Part shown: piece by piece, positions 17,500 to 25,900 of the stretch
Numbering within the stretch: the stretch's first letter is position 1
How the letters are laid out: each line of letters starts with the position of its first letter
Source: Pseudomonadota bacterium
GTDB taxonomy: Bacteria > Myxococcota_A > UBA796 > UBA9615
Direction of reading: 5' to 3'
DNA: 64,000 nt
Assembly (NCBI GenBank): GCA_024229515.1
Contig: JAAESI010000246.1
Span: 30,797-94,796 of the forward strand
Program-made: the position numbers and the translations under genes
Notes under the pieces: model-generated
The model's database searches: none
Told to the model about the DNA's origin: nothing
Seen by the model: the letters and a program-made list of their open reading frames with translations, nothing else

Positions 17500-19656
17500 G
17501 TGGGGGAAGGTTCGAGCGGAGGAGTCGCCCTGGCGAAGTCGAGACGAGGAGCGGTGCATGTCGGCCTGGGCGCGATCTTCGCGTTCGTGGCGCTCACGGG
17601 GCTGTACCTGTTCGCAGCCGACCTGTTCGCCGTCGGGTACTTCCCCGTGCTCCTGGCCCACATCGTGGTCGGGCTGCTCCTCGCCGTCGCCGTGCCCATC
17701 GGCCTCGGACTGCACCTCAAGCGCACGTCGTCCCCCGGGCTCCGATCGGCGCTCCCGCTCATCGGCCTGCTCGCGGTCCCGATCGTGCTGGTCGAGATCG
17801 CGATGCACTCCGCCGTGCGCAGCGTGGACGATGCGCGGGGACGCGAGGGGCTGTTGGAGCGGGCGGGCGCAGAGATCAGCTTGTTCCTGTGGGGCACGGA
17901 CGGCGGCGACGGCGCCACGGTCTGGATGGCTGCGACCTTCGCGGTGCTGTTGGCGATCGTGTCGGCCCTGCTGGCGTGGGCGGTCCGGGAGCGCGACCCG
18001 TCGGTCCCCGTGCGCTGGACGGGGGTGATCGCCACCGCCGCGTTGATGCTGGCCGTGACCACGGGCTTGACCGGCTGGCTGGGTCGCGGCGACGCCCGGT
18101 TCGATGCCTACGCGGCGCACTCGCTCCTGGGGCTGCTCACGCTGCTCGCCACGGCCGCGCACTTCAAGGCGCCGCGTCGGCTCCTCGGCCGGGTCGGGGG
18201 CCCCATCGCGTTGCTGCTCGGCGCCGGCCTCATCGTCGCGCTCTGGGGAGAGGGGTACGCGGACGACCACGTCTGGAGGCTCGAAATCGACGTCGAAGAG
18301 GGGGTGCTCCCCGTGCGCGTCCTGCGGGCCCAGGGCGACGACGCGGGCGCCCCCATCCCGGAAGAACTGCTCCTCGGCTCGGACGGCTGCGGGGACGCGG
18401 GGTGCCACGAACAGCTGACCCACCAATGGGCGGGCTCAGCCCACCGGTTCAGCGCCGACAACGCCCTGTACCGGGCCGTGATCGACCAACTCGTCCAGGA
18501 ACGCGACCCGTCCGAGGCCCGCTTCTGCGCCGGATGCCACGACCCCGTTCGAGCGCTCGCGGGCACGGCGGAGGCGGCCTACGCCGACGGCGCTCCGGCC
18601 CCCAGCGAAGGGGTCAACTGCGTCGTCTGCCACGTGCTCATCGGGCACGACGGGGTCCCCGGCAACGGCGACGCCCACTACCGCGCGCCGGTCCCCTACC
18701 CGGGCGCCGACCGGGAGGCGCGCAAGGTGAACATCAAGCTCGATCCCCGGTACCACCGCATGACGATGACGTCGGGGCGGACGGTGCACCCCGAGCTCTG
18801 CGGAACCTGCCACCGAGTCGAGCTGGGCCCGTTCATGGGCGCCGCCGTGACGGCGGTCGTGCAGGCCACGTACGCGGGCCCAACCGACGACCGCTACGAG
18901 GGCGGCAGTGCGTCCATGTGCAGCGACTGCCACCTCCCCACGATCACGCGCCAGCCCAACGGCCAGTTCCCGCTGTACGACCACCAGATGGCCGGCATCA
19001 ACTTCGATCTGGGCGCCTACGTCACCCACCCGGACGCCGACCGCGAGGCGATCGCGGACGTGCGCCAACGCGTCTCCTGGATGGTCGAGGGAGCGAACGC
19101 TGACGGCCTCGTCTTCCCCCCGCCCCCGTTCGTCGACGAGTGGCCCGACGCCGACGACGCCCCCGGGGTGCTGGACGTCGACGTGTCGGGAGCCCGCCGC
19201 GGGGACTTGCTGGCCGTAACCGTGATGACCTCGAACGCCCGCATCGGCCACCCCTTCCCCGTCGGCCCGTTCGATCTGCGCGAGGTCTGGCTTCAGGTGG
19301 TGGTGCGCGACTCCACCGGCGCGGCCGTCGGCTCCAGCGGACTGCCCGTCGACGGACGGGTCCCCGAGGAGGCACGCCGCCTCGGCGCCGTGGAGCTGGA
19401 CCGCTCCGGCCAGCCGCTGCAACGCCACCGCATCTGGGACGTCGGCGGCTTGCGCGGCAAGCGGCTGATCCCACAAGGCGAGTCGGTCACCGATAGGTTC
19501 GAGTTCGCTCTCCCCGAAGGCACCGCCGGCCCGCTGCAGGTCGAAGCGGCGTGGCAGCTGCGGCGCGCAAACCCCGACTTCACGGCCTTCGCCCTCGGCC
19601 CGGACCACCCCGGCTTCGACACGCACGAGGTCGCTCGCGGAGCCTGGAGCGAGTAG
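17500..19656 (+). CDS. Membrane b-type cytochrome fused to multihaem cytochrome c
   Basis: 718 residues from GTG 17500. The N-terminal 250 residues hold about six membrane helices with two similar histidine pairs (LLAHIVVGLL...LHLKR and YAAHSLLGLL...AHFKAPRR), which look like b-haem ligands in a four-helix core. The soluble part has four CxxCH sites (CAGCH, CVVCH, CGTCH, CSDCH) and one CX4CH (CGDAGCH), so five c-type haems; these bind through cysteines outside the inner membrane. It likely passes electrons between the quinone pool and a periplasmic acceptor. The start is uncertain: a strong GGAGGAG (17518-17524) lies 5 nt before a CTG at 17530 giving MAKSRRGAV, and a GTG is at 17554. Confidence 0.83.
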   Translation: MGEGSSGGVALAKSRRGAVHVGLGAIFAFVALTGLYLFAADLFAVGYFPVLLAHIVVGLLLAVAVPIGLGLHLKRTSSPGLRSALPLIGLLAVPIVLVEIAMHSAVRSVDDARGREGLLERAGAEISLFLWGTDGGDGATVWMAATFAVLLAIVSALLAWAVRERDPSVPVRWTGVIATAALMLAVTTGLTGWLGRGDARFDAYAAHSLLGLLTLLATAAHFKAPRRLLGRVGGPIALLLGAGLIVALWGEGYADDHVWRLEIDVEEGVLPVRVLRAQGDDAGAPIPEELLLGSDGCGDAGCHEQLTHQWAGSAHRFSADNALYRAVIDQLVQERDPSEARFCAGCHDPVRALAGTAEAAYADGAPAPSEGVNCVVCHVLIGHDGVPGNGDAHYRAPVPYPGADREARKVNIKLDPRYHRMTMTSGRTVHPELCGTCHRVELGPFMGAAVTAVVQATYAGPTDDRYEGGSASMCSDCHLPTITRQPNGQFPLYDHQMAGINFDLGAYVTHPDADREAIADVRQRVSWMVEGANADGLVFPPPPFVDEWPDADDAPGVLDVDVSGARRGDLLAVTVMTSNARIGHPFPVGPFDLREVWLQVVVRDSTGAAVGSSGLPVDGRVPEEARRLGAVELDRSGQPLQRHRIWDVGGLRGKRLIPQGESVTDRFEFALPEGTAGPLQVEAAWQLRRANPDFTAFALGPDHPGFDTHEVARGAWSE

Positions 19657-19659
19657 GCC

Positions 19660-21111
19660 TCAGGGCAGGCGGCAGACCGTGATCGCAGGCGGTCCTTCGG
19701 GTCCGGGGGGGAGCTTCGCCAACGGAACGCCCGCACCCACGATCCGGTCGAACGCCGCCCCGTTCCCGCTCCACGACGGCTCCCCCTCGAAGCCCTCGAC
19801 GTACCAGGCGCGTTCACGGGCGCTCACGCAGCCGCCCTCGTCGGGGGCGTCCCACCCATGGAAGACGAGGGCGATGCCCCGACTGCGGGCGTCGCACCGG
19901 CCGGAAACCGAGAGCCCTTCGCCGTCCCGGCTTCGCAGCCCGACCTGCACCAGGGAGGCGGCGTGGCCGCGACGGCGGGCCGTGAGCACACAAGCAGAGC
20001 AACCCTCGGGACACTCGGCCCGCCAGGCCTCGGTGAGGCCGTCCAGCGACTCGCTCTGCCCATCGGCGTAGACCGCCAGGAACACCCGGTCCTGCCCGAC
20101 GGCCCCGGTCACGCCGAGCACCCAGACCACCAGGAGCAGGGGCACCGCCCGACCGGTCACGTCCACGCCGTCGAGCAGGCTGACGATTCCGGCGACGGCC
20201 AGGGGGACGACGGGGAGCAGGTACTCCTTCTCTTGCACCGGGAAGACCATCAGCCCCACCAGTGGGACCGCCACCGCGAGGGACCACCAGACGGCCTGCA
20301 TCCCCACGGGCCGGCGGGCGGCGGCGAGCACCGCCGGAATGCCGAGGAACAACGCCAGGAGCCCGGGGTACAGGAGCAATCGGACGCCGACGTCGGCCGC
20401 GGAGGTGGGGCCGGTGGTTCCCCGCGCGAAGGCGTCCGCGACGGTCTCGAGAACGCCCACGTGGCGGTAGAAGCCGAACCAGGCGCCCGCCCCCGCCAGG
20501 ACCAGGGCTCCGAGCAGCCCGAACAGTCCCCGGGCATCGCGGCTCGCCCCGAACGACCACCCGCACCACAGCACGGGGATGAGCAGGAACAGCGGCGTCG
20601 TCTGCTTTGCCAGCAGCGCGGCGGTCAGGCCGACCGCGACGAACGCGAAGGTCTGCCCGTTGGGGCGGCGGGCGGCGTAGGCCAGGGCCGTGGCGGTGCC
20701 CGCGACGGTCAGCGTGACCAGGGACTCGGTGGTGACCCGGTAGCTGAACGGGATCAGGGCGGGCGCGAGCAGCAGGACGACGCGCCACCGGGAGCGCTCG
20801 GGCACCAGCAGCGCCGTCGCCCCCAGGGTCGCGAGGCAGGCCAACAGACCCGGCAGCGCCAGCGCCCATCGGGAGACGCCGAAGAGGCCGCTGGATCCCG
20901 ATGCGATCGTGCGCCACAGCGGGGGGTAGGCGAGGTCGGCGTCCGCGAACGTGGCCGTGCCCGCGAGCATGCGAAGCACCTGGTCGATGTGGCCGAGCTC
21001 GTCCTTGATGTGCTCGTGCTCCAGCTGCAGCGACACCACGGTCCACACCCACAGGAGGAACCACGCCGCGAGCACGGCGGTGGCGGCGCGACGCTCACGC
21101 AGGGCAGTCAC
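19660..21111 (-). CDS. GT39/ArnT-like (GT-C) membrane glycosyltransferase
   Basis: 483 residues from GTG 21111, about 11 membrane segments. The first extracytoplasmic loop has KDELGHIDQVL followed by ADLAYPPLWR, the acidic-residue pattern of GT-C enzymes (PMT/ArnT-like) that take sugars from polyprenyl-phosphate donors. The last 120 residues are soluble with a small cysteine cluster (CPEGCSAC). A GTG 12 nt upstream is in frame, but 21111 gives the GTGA overlap with the previous stop used throughout this region. It is the last gene of a four-gene minus-strand operon of membrane proteins. Confidence 0.72.
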   Translation of the reverse strand: MTALRERRAATAVLAAWFLLWVWTVVSLQLEHEHIKDELGHIDQVLRMLAGTATFADADLAYPPLWRTIASGSSGLFGVSRWALALPGLLACLATLGATALLVPERSRWRVVLLLAPALIPFSYRVTTESLVTLTVAGTATALAYAARRPNGQTFAFVAVGLTAALLAKQTTPLFLLIPVLWCGWSFGASRDARGLFGLLGALVLAGAGAWFGFYRHVGVLETVADAFARGTTGPTSAADVGVRLLLYPGLLALFLGIPAVLAAARRPVGMQAVWWSLAVAVPLVGLMVFPVQEKEYLLPVVPLAVAGIVSLLDGVDVTGRAVPLLLVVWVLGVTGAVGQDRVFLAVYADGQSESLDGLTEAWRAECPEGCSACVLTARRRGHAASLVQVGLRSRDGEGLSVSGRCDARSRGIALVFHGWDAPDEGGCVSARERAWYVEGFEGEPSWSGNGAAFDRIVGAGVPLAKLPPGPEGPPAITVCRLP

Positions 21112-22952
21112 GGGCGCACCCACTCACGCCGCCGCACCAGCACCCACACGCCGGCGAACAGCACCGCCGAACCCGCCGACACCGCGCCGCCAATCTTGAC
21201 CGATGCGGGCAGGAAGGCGAGCTGCAGTTCACCGTCGAAGGCGGCGTCCAGGTCCACCGCGATCAGCCCCCGATCCTCGCCGAGCGTGCCGGCCGAGGGG
21301 ACCCACGCGCGGTGGTGGTTCTGGTTGATGACGATGCGCGCTGGCCCCTGCGTGTGAACCTCCAGGGTCAAGCGGTTCACGGTCGGACGGAGAGGCCCCA
21401 GGGTGCCGCTTCCGGTGCCGAACCAGGCTTCCCCCTGGTAGTCCGGAATCGCCTCCAGGGTCCCGTCCTGGCGCTGCTCGTGCGACGCCTCCAGCTCGGC
21501 GAGCAGCTCCGGCCGGATGTCCTCCGGCGGGTACTGGACCCCCACCCCGGCCTGGGGTGCGAGGTACACGAACAGCGCCGCCGTCTGCGATCCGCGCGAC
21601 GGGAAGGGCAGGGTGCGCACCTGATAGAAGGTCTCGACCCAGGGGGCGGGCTCCGGGGCAGAGTGAGCGAAGACCTCGTGGTTCAGCTTGCCCGCCAAGG
21701 CCGCATGCGGAACCAGGCTCAGCAACAACAGGGCGACGACCAGCGGCCCCCGGCCCGGCGGCACTCGCTCCCAGCGAAGGAGGGCCTGCACCCCAAGGCC
21801 GGCCCCGAGGCAGAGCCAGAGCATGAGGAAGAAGGCCACGTAGCGGTCGGTGGACCGCATCGCGTCGAAGATCGGGAGCACCTTCACCAGCGGGAAGAGG
21901 CTCACCTGGGCCCCGGTGCCGGGAATCCAGCTCAGGAACAGCGTCACCGCCGCCAGCGCACCCGCCGCGGCCCCCACTCGGCCGCTCCGCGCGGCCCCCA
22001 GCAGCGCGAGCGGGAGCACCGCCCAGCCCAGCCCGACGTACGGATACTCCCAGCCCGAGGTGTCACCGTTGGGGCCGTACTCGCCCACCGCGTCGGCGAT
22101 CTGAAACAGCCCCAAGAACGCCGCATCGACGGCGTGCCAGAGCCCCACCGGGTCGGGCGCGGGCCCCTCCACCCGCCAGCCGCGCGAGCTCAGGAAGTCC
22201 ATCATCGGCACGAACTTCGCCGCCCCCAGGCCTGCGCCGAGGAGGGCCGCGACCACCGCGAAGCCCAGCAGGGGGAGCCGCCGATCGGCCTCTTCCGTCA
22301 TCGCCGCCCACGGTAGCCAGAGCGCTCCCTGAAGCACGGCGAACGCAAGACAGAGCTGCATCTGCACCCCGCCCGAAGCGAGCACCAGCCCCGCCCCGCC
22401 GGCGTACGCAAGCCCCATCGCGTTGGGTCCCCGCTGGGCCGACCGAAGCACCAGCCAGAGCACCGCCGGGACCACCATGAGGAACAGGCTCTCGTAGAAG
22501 CCGACCGCGAGTCGCGACGGGATCCAGCCCGCGCCCGCGAACGCCGTCGCCGCGAACGCCGTCGGGAGGGGCCCGAGCTTGAGCTGATCGCGCGCCAGGC
22601 CGGCCACGCCGAAGGTGCCCAGGAGCAGCAGCAGCAGCGCGTTGATCTTCATCCCGAGGCCTTCGCCGAAGATCATGGTCACGCCGAAGAACGGGCTCGC
22701 GGTGCCGTCGGAGGGGTGCCCGAAGCTGGGGATGCCGCCCTCGAGGTAGGGATTCCAGAACGCCGGGAGCCCTTCGCTGAGCAGGGCGTGGCGGGCGTAC
22801 CAGTTGAACTTCGCCGCCTCCAACCAGTCGAAGGCCCGGTACGAGTCGGCGTTGATGATCGCGCGGGGGCGCAGCAGGAGCGGGAGGCAAACCGCGAGCG
22901 CGACCGCATACGGCAGAGCGCGCAGGAGCTGGTCTCGGCGGGCGTCGTTCAT
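21108..22952 (-). CDS. YfhO/GT-C-like membrane protein
   Basis: 614 residues from ATG 22952. About 12 membrane segments; the first outer loop (NADSYRAFDWLEAAKF... G.LPAFWNP..EGGIP) is the same YfhO-type signature as in the PHP-fusion protein at 13775-17458, including GHPSDGTASPFFG. The C-terminal 150 residues form a beta-rich extracytoplasmic domain, then one final helix. YfhO relatives are implicated in glycosylating lipoteichoic acid or other surface glycans; the substrate here is unknown. It overlaps both neighbours by 4 nt. Confidence 0.78.
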   Translation of the reverse strand: MNDARRDQLLRALPYAVALAVCLPLLLRPRAIINADSYRAFDWLEAAKFNWYARHALLSEGLPAFWNPYLEGGIPSFGHPSDGTASPFFGVTMIFGEGLGMKINALLLLLLGTFGVAGLARDQLKLGPLPTAFAATAFAGAGWIPSRLAVGFYESLFLMVVPAVLWLVLRSAQRGPNAMGLAYAGGAGLVLASGGVQMQLCLAFAVLQGALWLPWAAMTEEADRRLPLLGFAVVAALLGAGLGAAKFVPMMDFLSSRGWRVEGPAPDPVGLWHAVDAAFLGLFQIADAVGEYGPNGDTSGWEYPYVGLGWAVLPLALLGAARSGRVGAAAGALAAVTLFLSWIPGTGAQVSLFPLVKVLPIFDAMRSTDRYVAFFLMLWLCLGAGLGVQALLRWERVPPGRGPLVVALLLLSLVPHAALAGKLNHEVFAHSAPEPAPWVETFYQVRTLPFPSRGSQTAALFVYLAPQAGVGVQYPPEDIRPELLAELEASHEQRQDGTLEAIPDYQGEAWFGTGSGTLGPLRPTVNRLTLEVHTQGPARIVINQNHHRAWVPSAGTLGEDRGLIAVDLDAAFDGELQLAFLPASVKIGGAVSAGSAVLFAGVWVLVRRREWVRP

Positions 22953-25900
22953 CGGCGCCGTCCCACGAACAGGCTCAGCCCGATCAGCAACCAGGCGGCG
23001 GCCGAGGCGATCCCCGCGGGCACGAGTCCCGGCGGCACGAACCGGATCGGGAGGGCGCGGGCGTCGTCGGGGCCGGCTTCGAACGCGAAGTGGACCTGGT
23101 TGACCGGCCACGTGGGGCGCCCGTCGCCCACCTTCCAGCCGGGGTGCCAGGTCTCCCCGACCACCACCAGGGCGCGGCCCTCGGTCCGCACGGTGGCGGC
23201 GCCGTCGATGCATGAGACCTCGGCGTCGACGAAGCGCGCCGACGCGAACCCGGGGTCCTCCACCACCGTGGGGGCGGTGATGTCGAAGGGGGTCCGCAGG
23301 AGTCGGTCGATGCGGGCGGTCTCCTCCGGTTCGACGACCACCGACGTGGTCGGCCAGCAGCGCGGAGCCGGGGGCCCGGCGTCGAACCGCAACTCCGGGC
23401 GAAGGCCTCCGACGGCCGTGCGCACCCGCATCAGCCGCATCGTCTGCATGCCGAGCGAGCGGGCTCCCTCGAACAAGGGCGGGATCCGCTCCGGAGCGAA
23501 GTCCTCCAGCTGGTGTCGATTCACGGGATCGCTCACGAGCGCCTCGGACAGGGGGGCCATCAGCGCCAGGGGACGGCGCGGAGGCATCTTGGCGCGCCCG
23601 CTGGCCGAGCGCGTGCCCCGCCGGGCGCCGACGTGGACCGGCCACCTCCAGCCCAACAGATGCTTCTGAGTGCGCTCCTGGAGGCCGTCGAAGTCGTCCC
23701 CCTCGTCGGCGAGGTCGGCGGACGGCCCCATCGCCCCGGTGTCGTAGAGGAATGCTTCCAGGTTCGCGAGCTCCCCCAGGTGAAGCACGCCTTCGTCCAG
23801 GCCCTCGATTCCGTCGACGTTGCCCCGTTCCGCCAGATCCATCGGCGCCGACGGCACCGCGAGGTGGAACCGCACGGCGATGACCGCGACATCGACCAGC
23901 GCGACCGCGCACACCAGCGCCGTCCGGCGGGCTCCGGGCGGACTGCGGACCCCCCAGACGAGCACCCCCACGGTCACCACCGCCTGGACCGCGGCTACGG
24001 CCGCGCCGACCTCTTCTATCTCCGAGGGGAAGATGGACCCAGCAGCGATCGCGCGGACGATCACCGCAAGCCCCAGCGCTGCCACCGCCCAGCCCACGGG
24101 TCCGCGCAGTCGAGCCTTCAGCGCGTCGAAGTCCCCATCCAGCAGCCGGTCCAACGCCAGAGCGCCCACCACGGCCAGGGGGATCATCGCGAGGGCCCCC
24201 CAGAAGGTGTCGACAGGGTGGGTCACCAGCAGGAGCGGAGCGAACAGCCAGCGCAGGATGGGGATGCCTCCCGCGATGCCGGCGGCGTACAGCAGCGCCC
24301 CGAACGCGACGAGCCGGCGCTGCTTCAGCTGGGTCGCCATCACCACCGCCGCGAGCACGAGCACGAGCCCCACCGACCAGTCCGGACGCAGCCGCAGCGG
24401 CTTCGGGGCGAACAGCCCGGGGAGGTTCCAGACCGACACCATGTCGTGCGCCGGCATCGCCAGCGTCGCCGCCCGGGCCGTGTCCGTAGCGGTCAGCCGC
24501 CACTCCAGCAGCGCCGGCACGAGCCCCGCACCGCCGCCGACGAGCCCCAGCGCCAACGCCGCCAACGCGAGGCCCCGCCGGCCGGGTCGGAGCAGCCCCC
24601 AGACCGCCAACGCCGCGCCCGCGGCGGGTCCGTAGCGGAGGTGACTGCCCAGCAGCAGCAGCGCCGTCGCGGCTGCGGCCACAGCAGCCCACCGCAGCGC
24701 CGTCCGGCGATCCTCCTGGGGCGCCTGGTGCATGCGCTCCAGCGCGCCGAGGGCGACGGGGAACCAGACGAACACCGGCCAGCTGTCGATCATCAGGTCC
24801 ACGAAGCTGAGCGAGCCGACCGTCCCGATCGCCACCCCGGCCCCCGCCAACGTCGCCGTCGCGTTCGACGCCCCGAACGTCTGCGCCATCCAGCGCACGG
24901 CGAACAGGCAGCCGACGCCATGCAGCAGCATCGACGCGATGAGGGCGACGTGACCGGGAAGGAGCAACACCAGCCAGGTGCCCGGGTACAGCGGGTGGAT
25001 CGAGCCGTCGGCGAAGAGGCTGACCCCGCCGAGCTTCCACGGCAGGAACCAGGGCGATCGGCCCTCCGTCAGCGCCGTGTGCAGCCACTCGTACAGCGGC
25101 ACGGCGTGGAACAGCGCGTCGTCGGGGAGGTCGACGCCGGTGCCGAACAGCAGCGGACCGCCGGGCACCAGCACCGCCAGCGCGGCAGCCGGGAGCAGCC
25201 ACCGCGGCGCCTCGGTCGGGCGCGCCGGGGCGACCGCGTCCTTCGTCTCCAGCGACGGCAGCATCAGCCCCAGGAGCAGCAGCCAGGCCCCCGCCGCGAC
25301 TGCCCCCGAGGTAGCCAGGCCGGGGGGGTGGAAGCTCATCGTCAGGGTGTGGCTCCCCTCTTCGACGAACACGCCCTGGTGGACTTGGTTCACCGGCACG
25401 ATGGGCAGGTCTCGGCCCGCCCCGTCGGCGATCCTCCAGCCTTGCCCAAAGCGTTCGCAGACGACCACGAGCGCGCGTCCTCCGACCGCCGTGGCCGTGA
25501 TGACGCCGGGCTGGGAGCAATCGACCGACGCCCGCGCCATGCCTGCGGCGGGCGCTCCCGACTCCAGCAGCGCCGGACCCGCGGCATCGAACGGCGTGGC
25601 CGTCAGCCGCCGCATCCGGACGTGGGGATCGGGCTCGACCTCGATGCTGGCGGGGGAGTAGCACTGGGGGGCCAGCGGTCCCGGCACAGGCTCGACGGCC
25701 GTCGGCCCCACCGCCCAGGGGAGCCCGTGGAGCGCCAGGACGCGGGCCGCTTCGGGGGTCTTCAAGATCCGACGCATGTCCTCGTCGGTCGGAGGCGCAT
25801 CCGTCGGAAGCCTGGAGCGAAGCGGCCGCAACGCGATCGACTGCCTGACCGGCGTGAGCTTGTGTTCGCCGGCGAGGGCACGAGATCCGCGAGCCGCCGC

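Noticed and set aside
12653..18028. Long plus-strand open frame of 1791 residues
   Set aside because: It runs antisense to the PHP-fusion gene and has an Arg/Pro-rich composition without motifs; high GC leaves few stops.
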